Source of the DNA: Diphasiastrum complanatum | Lineage: Eukaryota; Streptophyta; Lycopodiopsida; Lycopodiales; Lycopodiaceae | Direction: 5' to 3' | NCBI GenBank assembly: GCA_029204225.1 | Contig: CM055111.1 | Location: 3,259,246-3,323,245 of the forward strand | Length of the DNA: 64,000 bases | Shown here: positions 47,044 through 56,769 of the stretch, in pieces | Layout of the letters: every line of letters begins with the position of its first letter | How positions within the stretch are numbered: the stretch's first letter is position 1 | Notes under the pieces: model-generated | The model's input: the letters and a program-made list of their open reading frames with translations, nothing else | Database searches by the model: none | Told to the model about the DNA's origin: nothing | Made by a program: the position numbers and the translations under genes

Positions 47044-47549
47044 ATCTTGAAGATGGACTAGTGCAAATTACTTGGTTTATGGAGTCATGTGGTGCTAGAT
47101 TTGCATCATGTATATACTCACCTACTCATGGATTTCCAAGGTTTGATGGTGTCTTGTGGCAAGATGGAGATGGAGGCACATTCATGGAGTTTTATGGTGA
47201 AGACATATCAAGAAAGGACAAAGTTGGAGGAGACAAGCAAGCAAATGGTCATCACTCACATTTATTGTTTGGTTGCTGTAATTTTCCAGAGAGTTCAAAG
47301 TTTGAAACATGGAGGAATCATTTCATTTACATTCTATTTGGTTCTTCATGTTCTAGTTATATCTTGATGTGTAAAATTGATGTAAGAAATAGTGAAGCAT
47401 CCAATTTGGACACTATTCTCTATATCAATTATGAAAGATACTTTAGAACCTTAGAAAAGAGATCTATACTTAGGATGGAGATCATTCTAAAGTTGGATCA
47501 AAGTTCTATTGTCAAAACTATGCCAAAACTAGTTGAAGAGGGAGTGTGA
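46992..47549 (+). CDS. element F second frame, overlapping, unknown product
   Basis: This is an open frame of up to 185 codons, in the -1 frame relative to the long frame and overlapping its last 52 bases. It ends 5 bases into the 3' LTR. It has no ATG at its left end, so it would need frameshifting from the long frame or an internal ATG near 47017. The sequence (ITWFMESCGARFASC, YEDIS-like and YERYFRTLEKRS segments) resembles nothing I know. It occupies the place where RNase H would lie in a normal copia, so it may be a scrambled RNase H region. Whether it is translated is uncertain. Confidence 0.4.
   Translation: MGIVNFGEFMVIFLCQVDLEDGLVQITWFMESCGARFASCIYSPTHGFPRFDGVLWQDGDGGTFMEFYGEDISRKDKVGGDKQANGHHSHLLFGCCNFPESSKFETWRNHFIYILFGSSCSSYILMCKIDVRNSEASNLDTILYINYERYFRTLEKRSILRMEIILKLDQSSIVKTMPKLVEEGV
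47535..47544 (+). other. element F polypurine tract
   Basis: GAAGAGGGAG directly before the 3' LTR. Confidence 0.85.
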
Positions 47550-48198
47550 GAGATTTCAACTAGTTTAGTCTAGTTTAGTCACATTTTGGTAAATTGTTAA
47601 TAAGAGGCCAAAACTCATTTTAGACTTAGAGATAAACTTTTTGAAGTTATATTAGTTTAAACTACATTCAATAAACACTTTTGGAAAGTGTGGGAAAGTT
47701 GGTAGTCGAGTTTGAGAGAGATTCAAATTTGAACTTTGGGTACATTGAATCTAGACCCAAAAATAGTAGGGTTTACATTTTGGAGGGAAAGCCAAGTGGC
47801 CAAATAGGGTTTGGAAACTCTATAAAAGGATGTAACTATTGGAGAGACACATCTTCTCTCTTCTCTCTCTCATTTCATCATTATACATGGTTCTCTTTGG
47901 GTTCTACTACTCATTGGTGCACTATCTTGGTGTTATCTTGCAATTCTATGTGTAGAATGATCATTTATTGCTATTTTCGGTTCCACACGTGTGAAATACA
48001 GTAGGTTACTGTAATTGTACGGAAAGCAAACATATTTTATGTTTTGGTTCATGTTTGATCAATATCTCTTAGAGTTTGCATCTCATTTTGTATGTAGATG
48101 CTGATTTTTCTACATTGGCAGGATTGTTGGTTTGTTCCTTATTGTAACCAAAGATTTGGGACTTGGATTGGATCTTGAATGATCTGAAATCTTTCACA
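47545..48198 (+). repeat. element F 3' LTR
   Basis: Same length as and almost identical to 42882-43535. Followed by the target duplication GTGAT. Confidence 0.96.
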
Positions 48199-48203
48199 GT
48201 GAT

Positions 48204-51200
48204 GAGTTTACCAACTTAGTCCAATCATTTGCCATTCAAGACTCTCTTCCATCCATTGAAAAGTTGCACAATGTTCTTGTGGCCGAGGAGAGTAGGCTTC
48301 TACACCTCAAGACAAGAATGGATAGCATGTCACTTAATGGAGGAGAGGAGAAAGCTAACTTTACATCTAAAGGCAAGAAAAAGAAAAATCCATTCAAGAA
48401 AAATCAAGGCAAGGAGGTGGAGATGAAGAATGGAGGATCTACCTCCAAAGGCAAAGTGAAGAACAAGGCAAAATTAAAGTGTTTCTTTTGTGGAAAGAAA
48501 GGACACTTTGCCTCAGAATGCTACTTGAAGAAGAATCAACAAGCCAAAGGAGATCAAGGGAACATTGCTCAAGAGGAAGAATATGAGGATGGATTCAACA
48601 CATCCTTAATGGTTGCATCTACACCAACTTCAAGTCAAGACACATGGTGGATAGATAGTGGGGCCAGTTCCCACATGTCCTTTAACAAACATTATTTTTC
48701 TACTCTTCTATCTTGTAATGACTCTAAGAAGTCAATATACACTGCTAGTGATCAAGCATGCAAGATAGATGGCATAGGATCTATACCTCTTTGTTTAGGC
48801 ACATCTAAAAGGATAGATCTAGATAATGTTTTGTATGTTCCTACCATTTCAAGAAACTTGCTTAGTGTAGGACAATTAATGGACAATGGACTAGATGTAC
48901 ATTTCAAGAATGGAGTTTGTTCCATCTTGAAAAATGATAAGTGCATAGCTAGTGGCATTAAGCAAGGTAGACTTTTCAAGTTGGATGCTAATGTTGCAAG
49001 TGAAAGTGTGAACTTGGCTAGGGAGGAGCTAACTCAAGTGGAGCTTTGGCATAAGATATTAGGCCATCCTAATCTTCAATCTATGGAGTCAATGGCAAGC
49101 AAGGAACTAGCTCTCGGCCTACCAAGAACTTTCAAGAAGTGTGGAAAAATGTGTGAGGCATGTGGCCTTGCAACGTCACACAAATCTTCTTACAAGAAAT
49201 CTTCATCAAGATCTCTCTCTCCCTTGGATCTCATACATTCTGATGTACATAGTTTTTCACATGCAAGTAATGGAGGTGCCTTGATGTATGTAACTTTTAT
49301 AGATGATTGTACTAGATTCACATGATTTGAGTTACTATCAAAGAAAAGTCTTTTTTATGACGCTTTCATTAAGTTCAAGTCTCTAGTAGAGAAACAACGT
49401 AGTACTTCTATCAAAGCACTAAGATGTGATAATGGAGGACAGTACACCTCCAATAAAATGAAAGACTTTTGTGAGATCAATGGTATTAAGTTACAATACA
49501 CTTGTTCCTACACCCCTCAGCAAAATGGGGTGGCCGAGAGGAAAAATAGGAGTCTATGTGAGTGTGCAAAGTCCTTGAGGCTTGATGCATCACTTCCCAT
49601 CTCATTTTGGGGAGAAGCCATAACATGTGCTAATTATTTGTGTAATAGACTTCCTAGTAGTGCTATAGATGGGATCTCACCTTATCAAGCCTTGTTTGAT
49701 AAGAAACCCAATGTAAAAGATTTTAAGATCTTTGGATGTACTTGTTATGTACACATTCCTTTGGAGACTAAAAGGAAAGAAGATGCTACCTCCTTCAAAG
49801 GAATCTTTGTTGGCTATGGAAAAAATAGCAAGGGATATAGGATATATGATCCTACATCCAAGAAAGTAAAGGTAAGCAAGGATGTACTTTTTGATGAGTC
49901 ACAATTTGCTAAGAGCTTGTCAAATGGATCTAACCCATTGTGCATTGAAGATCTTGACAAATCCGAGGAGGATCTTGACAAACCCGAGGAGGATCATGAC
50001 AACCCGAGGATGGAGATTTTGATCCGAGTCAAAAGGGGCCAAGAAGATCATCAAAGAGCAAGGCCGAGCCCTCAAGGCTTACCTATGTGGACAAGGGAAA
50101 GCAAAAGGAAGGCTCTACATCTTCTACCTCTTACTCTTTTTTAGCTACATTGATTGAAGAACCATCATCTTTTGAAGAAGCATGTAAATCTAAAGTTTGG
50201 AGAGATGCAATGCAAGTAGAGTATGATGCATTAGAAGAGAATCATACTTGGAATCTTGTAAATCTTCCAAGAGGAAAGAAAACTAAGTGGATTTATAGAA
50301 TTAAGTACAATCAAGATGGATGTATTAGTAAATACAAATCTAGGCTTGTTGCTAAGGGATTTCTTCAAATAAAAGGATTGGATTATGAAGAAACATTTGC
50401 ACCTATAGCTAAGCTTGTAACTATTAGATTAATCATTTGCATTGATACTTTGTTCAAATGAGATCTCTACCAAATGGATGTGACAAATGCCTTCTTGAAT
50501 GGCTTCTTAGAAGAGGAAATCTACATGATACAACCCAAGGGCTTCATCAAGGTTGGTGAGGAGCAAAAGGTGTGCTACTTAAGGAATAGCCTATATGGCT
50601 TGAAGCAAGCACCTAGAGCTTGGTACTCTAGGTTGCATGATTTTCTCTATTCCCTTGGCTTTGTACTAAGTGCTTATGAACCTTCTTTATATTTCAAATG
50701 TAATGAAGGAAAGATCATCATTTTGGTTCTTTATGTTGATGACATCATTATGACAGGAAATGATGATGATGGCATAGGCAAAGTAAAAGTTGACTTATCT
50801 AGTGAGTTCAAGATGGTAGATCTAGGCTTCCTAAAGTTTATAATTGGGATAGACATGTCTAGAAGTAGCAATTGTACTTTCATAAGTCAATCTAAGTATG
50901 CTACTTCCATTCTTGAAGAATTGTAAGGGGATCGACACCCCTATGGAGCATGTTGTGAAAGCAACTAATGAAGGTGATGAAGCATCCTTTGAGGACATCA
51001 CCCTCTTTAGGAAGCTTATAGGCTCTCTAATCTATTTAACCATCACTAGACCTGACTTAAGTTTTTTTGTAAGCAAGTTGAGTCAAAGTATACAAGCTCC
51101 TTTAGTTCATCATTGGAAAAGTGCCAAGAGAGTACTTAGATATGTTTCTAGTACTAGATTTTTTGGCATGCTTTATGAAGGATCTAACTTGCACTTGAGA

Positions 51201-51686
51201 GCCTACTCGGATTCAGATCTTGCAGGTGACAAGATGGATAGGAAGTCCATTACTGCATTCGCAACATTTCTTTGTGGAGGAGTGATATCTTGGCTTTCCA
51301 AAAAGCAAGATACAATCTCAATATCTTCTTGTGAAGCCGAGTACAAGGCATTGACTTCAACAACCAAAGAGCTCCTATGGCTAAGAAGACTCTTGATGGA
51401 ACTACATGTGCTAGAGGCCGAGGAGATCCCTTACATATTTTGTGACAATCAAGCTTCTCAACAAATTGCTTCCAATCCTATCTTCCATGCTAGAACAAAG
51501 CATATTGAGATAGCTCACCACTTTGTGAGGGAGAAGGTACAATCCAAGGAAGTGCAACTACATCATGTACAATCATCCGAATGCATAGCTGATATCTTAA
51601 CCAAACCATTGTCCAAAGATCCATTTTTTAAGTTAAGATATGCTCTTGGAATTGTAGATAGATGTACACTAGATTTGCCAAGTTAG
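48204..51686 (+). pseudogene. element E gag remainder, protease, integrase, RT, RNase H
   Basis: After F the gag resumes in the frame open to 49325: zinc knuckle CFFCGKKGHFASEC (about 48479), protease WWIDSGASSHMS (about 48645), WHKILGHPN and HSDVHSF. A TGA at 49323-49325 replaces a Trp codon in integrase. Integrase continues (RCDNGGQYTS, NGVAERKNRSL, FGCTCYVHIPLETKRKED) to 50144. A frame change in the integrase-RT linker near 50000 and a TGA at 50459-50461 disrupt RT. YVDDIIM is present near 50733. A deletion of about a dozen bases near 50918 splits RT from RNase H (YSDSDLAGDKMDRKS, SSCEAEYKAL), which runs to 51686. Very similar to B but with mostly independent lesions. Confidence 0.93.
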
Positions 51687-51699
51687 AAGTGAGGAGGAG
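51686..51699 (+). other. element E polypurine tract
   Basis: GAAGTGAGGAGGAG, identical to that of B. Confidence 0.85.
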
Positions 51700-52595
51700 T
51701 GTTGAAAATTGTCACTTCTCACTTAACATTGGTTCATGTAAATATTGATCAAACATTAGAATATGTTGATGATATGATTTCACACGTGTGGAGCCTATTC
51801 CCACGTGTGAAAGGATGTACTTTTCATGTTTGTATATATCCAAATTGATTTTGTATCATTCTAGTTAGTGTGAACATGAAATGACTAGTTTTTAGTCAAG
51901 TTGACTAGTCACCTACAAATTAGCTTTTCCTTGCATGTGCATGAGTAAATGATCCCACATGGCAAGTGGATGTTCACACGTGTGTATAGAGTACTAGAAG
52001 ATAAGAGTTGATCATTTTCCTTAGATTCTATTTTGTAGGGAATATTCCTATATTCTAGGAGACTAGCTTTTTGGATTTTAGTCATATTCTAGAAGGTCAA
52101 CTATTGGATAAGGATCAAGGATGGATAAAATGGATAGATCTGAGTGATGTGGATTTTCAACTTTTTTTGGCTCTTCTCACATTACCACTCTTCACACGTG
52201 TGAAGGCCTGCTGGACTGTACCAGACTCATGGATGTACTTGATCCATAAAAGGATCATCATTTTGCTAAGAAAATTGATGAGACTTTTGCACTCTACACT
52301 TTTGTGAGATTTCTAGTCATTTGTCTTGTGATTTTTATGTATGATTGCTATCTAGTATCATTGTACTTGTTGTTTCATGTGTAGGACGTACAGTGGATAG
52401 TACTCCACACGTGTGAAGCCGCTCTCACTAAAAAAATGATGTGTTGATCCATTGCTCTTGCTTAAATCCAAGTGTAGTGAATCTAGATCAAGATCTAATG
52501 TGTAGAACTTGATAGATTCATTGATTAAGCAACCAATAACTCTCTATGATTGTAAAGTACAATCATTATTGTCCTAAAAACTGTAAAATTTATCA
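51700..52595 (+). repeat. element E 3' LTR with an extra segment
   Basis: Matches the 5' LTR but carries about 33 extra bases near 52153-52185 (starting ATTTTCAACTTTTTTTGG). CACACGTGTG is at 51781-51790, 52193-52202 and 52406-52415. Followed by target duplication AATAG. Confidence 0.93.
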
Positions 52596-52600
52596 AATAG

Positions 52601-52960
52601 AGCCTTGGCCTACGACTTTGTGTGATCTTGAGTCTCCAAAGAAAATGTACTTTGATTACGTTGTTGTGAGGTTTGAGAATAGGTTCTTACATGGTGTCAT
52701 GTGTTGTGAAGCACCTAGATCAAGATACCATTCGCAAGCATTTTGCTTGGTTGATCTTGTAATATCAGTGCCTTTCTCATCTTCTTGGGAATTTCTGACA
52801 GAGTTAGAATCTCCATCTTGTGCTGCTGCATCTCCTTCCTCGCTTCATTGTGCTTGAGGATACAACAATCTTTGATGTCATGATCTCCCTGCAATTTATA
52901 AGCTTTATACTTGTGTGATGTCTAATTAAAAGGGCTTTGATGACAAAGGATGGTGACACC
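52601..52960 (-). pseudogene. minus-strand copia gag/protease scraps
   Basis: The first 45 bases continue the gag N-terminus of G after element E (RLYSTT...). From 52640 a different scrap reads, on the minus strand, a zinc knuckle remnant (KLQGDHDIKDC near 52890), a linker and a protease site WYLDLGASQHMTP (near 52700), where the catalytic Ser is Leu (DLG for DSG). Broken and inactive. Confidence 0.7.
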
Positions 52961-53255
52961 AAGTGCAAATTAATAGAGCAAAAACCATGCTTGAAGTGGA
53001 CATCATAAACATTATCCACATCAATTGACTAGCACCAAGCAAGTTTTGGTGATAGATGGCACATAAAGCACATTGTCTAGATTAAAACCTTTTAGAAGAT
53101 TCTAGACATAAGGGGATGGTTCCAACACCAAGAATCCTACACTCTTGATCACTTCTTGTAAAAATTGACTTTTTAGCACCATTAATAGAGAGTAGAGTTT
53201 GAGAATGATTCCCTTTGGAATGTCATCATACTTAGTGGAAGGAAGGTAAAGTACA
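52961..53255 (-). pseudogene. minus-strand copia protease-to-integrase scrap
   Basis: The minus strand reads TLLSINGAKKSIFTRSDQE, GVGTIPLCLESSKRF, then LDNVLYVPSITK and NVYDVHFKHGFCSI in shifting frames. These are the sequences that follow the protease in B, C and E. Separate from the scrap to its left because the order of segments repeats. Confidence 0.65.
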
Positions 53256-54336
53256 TCATCTTCGAGGAGCTTGTATGGTTTGAAGCAAGCACCAAGGTCT
53301 TGGAATTCAAGACTCAATGATTTCTTAGTTTGTATTGAATTCACTCAAAGTGAATATGATACAAGCTGTACATAATGTTTGATGTGGAATGGCATTGTAC
53401 TATTTTTGATTATGTAGATGACATCATACTTAGTGCTGATAACATTGATGGCATTTTGAGGAAAACCAAGAAAAGTCTATCTCTAGAATTTAAGATGGTA
53501 GATCTGGTCAACTTCACTTTATATTGGGCATAGAAGTACTTAGAGGTTCATATTTCATCTTCTTTAGTCAATTGAGTATGCTCAAAGTTTTTCAATAGAT
53601 TTAAAATGCAAAGATTGCAAGCATGTAGAAACACAATGAAGCAAGATGTAAAAGTGCTCAATGAAAGTGATGAAGCATCCCTTTATAGACATCACTCTTT
53701 ATAGGCAGCTTATAGGTCCCTTATGTGGATCACCATAACTAGGCTTATCTATTCTTTAGTGTGTGTAGGCTAAGTCAATATATGCAAGATCCATTGGTCA
53801 TACATTGAAAAAGTGCTAAAAGGATCTTGAGATACACTATCAGGAACTCTAGATCATGGAATTCTCTATAGAGGATATGTTATTGATTTGCATGCCTTTA
53901 GTGAGTCAATTTTGTAGGTGACAAAAGGGACAGAAAGTCCACAAGTGCCTATGCAACATTCATTGGTGGAAGGAGTTGTTTTCTTGGTTGTCAAAGCTCT
54001 CACTACCACCACAAAGGAGCTTCTTATGGATCAAAAGCTACTTATGGAGCTGAGATCATGAGTTTAGATGTTGTTCCACTCTCTTTATACTCATGACATT
54101 CCAACCCAACACCTTGCAACCTCAATCCAATCTTCCATGCAAGGTCAAAGCAATATTGAGATCTCTTCTATTTTGTGATGAGAAAAGGTGCAATCTAAGG
54201 AGATATCTTTGGAGCATGGGGCAAGTAGTGAATGTGTTGGTGATATCCTCACTAAAACACTTCAAAGAGCTGCATTTGTGAAGTTAATATCAGCCCTAGA
54301 TTTGATAAGCAAGTCTATGTTATCTTCAAACTAGTT
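53255..54336 (+). pseudogene. plus-strand copia RT/RNase H, heavily decayed (C-like)
   Basis: [16 protein letters not shown] near 53262, TQSEYDT, then DYVDDIILSADNIDGIL near 53408, SLEFKMVDL, then RNase H traces (GDKRDRKSTSAYATF near 53925) and KHFKE..., all in shifting frames. It ends at a polypurine tract at 54337. The wording is closest to element C. The 5' half of this element is missing. Confidence 0.8.
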
Positions 54337-54665
54337 GTGAGGAGGAGTGTTAAAATTACACAAGCTAGTTTGCATAATTTCCACTTGTTAATGACTTTGA
54401 GCCCATGTTGTGGGATGTACACACATGCCAAAAGCATAGGATACCTTATTCTAAGTCAAATCATTAACCTGCTTTGGAATGGTACCTTTGGAATGTGGCA
54501 AAGAGTGCAATGGATAGGGTAGAGAAAAAATGGGAGCTTTAAAATAGCAATTTTCTTGTTGTTTTTGGATCTCAAGATATTGGCCCTAATTAGGGTTGAT
54601 CAAATGGATCTCTTAGGCTAGATGTTAGGGTTAGGATGTGATGAATGCATTTGAGTGAAGAGAGA
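54337..54665 (+). repeat. polypurine tract and decayed C-type 3' LTR
   Basis: GTGAGGAGGAG (54337-54347) followed by TGTTAAAATTACACAAGC, which resembles the start of the C LTR. Later shared phrases include GAGAAAAAATGGGAGCT and the CCCTAA...AGGG region. The LTR is eroded and shorter than in C, and the right limit is approximate. Confidence 0.65.
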
Positions 54666-54689
54666 TCTAATGGTTTTTTATTTACAAGC

Positions 54690-54965
54690 TTTTTAGCTTC
54701 AAAATCCGAGTTGTGGTCATCTCAAGAGTAGCTTGCATCTGAAAGGGATTCAGAAGCAATACTTTCAGGAGTAGGCCACTCGTCACTCTGAAAATTTGGC
54801 AACGAAATTGCTTCAAGCTTGCCAAAACCTCCATTTGTTTGTGGTATATATGAAGATTCATAAAAATATATACCACTATCTGCAAATTCCTTTGGACTTC
54901 TTCTTCTGTATTGCAACTTTCCAACATCAGAGTGAATCACATCCAATATTCATGCAAGTGTGCTA
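54690..54965 (-). pseudogene. minus-strand copia integrase-start scrap
   Basis: The minus strand reads ILDVIHSDV, the first catalytic site of copia integrase, then runs directly into a stretch (RRRSPKEFADSGIYFYESSY, PQTNGG) that is not in the normal order, so it is rearranged. About 90 open codons, no complete domain. Confidence 0.45.
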
Positions 54966-55169
54966 GATCTCATTCACTTATGTTTGATGGATATAAATCT
55001 GAAAAGAAGAAATACGTTGAATAATTTAAATCATAATCTAAAGAGCTTCAATAAAGAAACAATGCAGTAGAGTGCATATGTTTTGATATACTTACAGTGA
55101 TATTTTCGATGATCATGAGGATGGATATCTTGTATTTTTATTTTTGAATGCATACTAAACATGTTGTTA

Positions 55170-55424
55170 CTAATACTTCCTGATATAGACGTGACCTCTG
55201 GGAGTTGTCTTAAACTCATACTTTTTTGTTTTCCAAAAGATTTGTATGTCATCTTTGCCCATTTCTTCTGTTGAGAATTTCCCTATGATCGGATGGATGC
55301 AACAACAACCCATGAATTCTATCGTATGTTTTGTTGGCTTCCAGTTATCAGCGTCATCTTTCTCATTGTAAAGGATCACAGACTCAACTTTAGATCTTGG
55401 TCTCCTTGCCATTGCTATTTTCAA
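55170..55424 (-). other. hypothetical open frame, possibly a first exon
   Basis: The minus-strand frame gives a basic start (an ATG opens MARRPRSKVESVILYNEKDD a few codons in), then a mixed protein-like sequence (HTIEFMGCCCIHPIIGKF, STEEMGKDDIQIFWKTKKYEF). I do not recognise a family. Unlike its neighbours it does not look like copia. A good splice-donor match (GTAAGTATAT on the minus strand near 55100) lies downstream in another frame. It could be an exon of a host gene or a captured fragment. Confidence 0.3.
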
Positions 55425-55439
55425 AGCTTAGGCGACAAA

Positions 55440-56090
55440 AAATCTCTTTGATATCATATCAATTCAATTTTTCGTCTCACATTTAATCTCATGAGAATGC
55501 CACAATAGTCATAGTTACTATGCATACTATATTTCTAGTTAATATGCATACTTTATTTCTATAACTGTAAACTAGTCTAGTTAACAAATTTTATTATACT
55601 AACCAGTATAGTTAAATAGATTTAATTTGGAGTATTGTCGTCGGGCAGATTTCGGGCAGGAAGAGCGACCCAATGGGATATGTCCATGTGCCCGACGCAA
55701 ATTTCAAAGTTTGGTGTAATATATTTTTATTTTTCAGTATATTTGAGCTACGTTGCGTAGATTTGAAATTTGTGCATTTTGCATTGGGCCGGGTGGGTGG
55801 TGGTAGAAACTAGAGAAAAATAAATAAAAGTATCTTTACAAATGGTCTTTTTTTTATTTTGAAATTCCTCAATGCATCCTTTTATTTACTATCAATAATT
55901 GATGTTTTGATATTGATTGGCTTGCAAATTTTGCCTGGTGATTACACAAGCTACCATGTGTACAAATTCTCAGGCAGGAGTTAATCTTTAGCATCCCTTG
56001 GTAATACCATTGTTGTACATCCACAGGGGAACTACAGCACTAATGATGTACGTATAGAGGAGCTATAGAGAGCAAAGATATTTTCAAGTA
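55440..56090. other. spacer
   Basis: No gene recognised. A short inverted pair CGTCGGGCA / TGCCCGACG lies at about 55640-55698. The DNA just before the foldback (56042-56060) is itself a partial inverse of 56100-56120. Confidence 0.4.
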
Positions 56091-56760
56091 ATATCTAGCT
56101 CTCTTACGTACATCATATGTGTTCTAAGTAACATGTTGAAAACTTGACATCGCTAGATATTTTGATCACATGTTATTTTAGTTTACCTTTTTTTTTGGGT
56201 TGATGATGAGGAGTCGTCAAACTTGAGTGGGCTCACGCTTGATGAAATGGAAATCACATAAATGGATATTAGATCAAAGTGATGATGTACATAGAAACTT
56301 TATGAAGATAGGAATAAAAAAAGGTCATTTGAAAGATTGGAAGCACCCTTGTCGTGGATGCTGGAAAGAATAAAAAAAAGGCATTGGAACTCAAAGGATT
56401 CAACCCAAAAAAAAGGTAAACTAAAATAAACATGTGATCAAAATATCTAGCTCTCTATAGTACATCATATGAGTTCTAAGTAAACATGTTGAAAACATGT
56501 CATCGCTAGATATTTTGATCACATGTTTATTTTAGTTTACCTTTTTTTTTGGGTTGAATCCTTTTGAGTTCCAATGCCCTTTTTTTTTATTCTTTCCAGC
56601 ATCCACGACAAGTGTGCTTCCAATCTTTCAAATGACCTTTTTTTTATTCCTATCTTCATAAAGTTTCTATGTACATCATCACTTTGATCTAATATACATT
56701 TATGTGATATCCATTTCATCAAGCGTGAGCCCACTCAAGTTTGATGACTCTCATCATCAA
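56091..56760. repeat. large foldback: about 250-bp inverted arms plus direct repeats
   Basis: Arms 56200-56451 and 56505-56760 are near-perfect reverse complements around a 53-base loop, differing mainly in A/T-run lengths and a few substitutions. In addition, 56091-56203 is repeated directly at 56443-56557, so the layout is direct repeat, arm, direct repeat, inverted arm. Part of the arm recurs at 60524-60672. RNA from here would fold into a long hairpin. No transposase frame is present, so it could be a MITE-like or foldback element. Confidence 0.88.
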
Positions 56761-56769
56761 TCTATATCA

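Larger units (their letters stand above)
42882..48198 (+). mobile_element. element F: young gag-bearing non-autonomous copia-type element
   Basis: LTRs 42882-43535 and 47545-48198 are both 654 bp and nearly identical (one difference noticed, C/T near 43529). Target duplication GTGAT is at 42877-42881 and 48199-48203. The primer site and polypurine tract are intact. The interior encodes Gag and protease fused to a long frame without integrase or a normal RT, so it must borrow these from another element. It inserted in E's gag and is the youngest insertion of that nest. Confidence 0.95.
41325..52595 (+). mobile_element. element E: degenerate Ty1/copia (B family), interrupted by F
   Basis: LTRs 41325-42186 (862 bp) and 51700-52595 (896 bp). 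Target duplication AATAG at 41320-41324 and 52596-52600. The interior is 42187-42881 plus 48204-51699. Element F sits inside its gag. E lacks about 375 bases covering the gag start present in B, and its pol has several stops and frameshifts. Confidence 0.95.

Noticed and set aside
42882-48198. Element F as simply a decayed copia
   Set aside because: Decay would leave stops. Here the frame is open to codon 968 and the LTRs are almost identical, so ordinary decay does not fit, although recent in-frame rearrangement remains possible.
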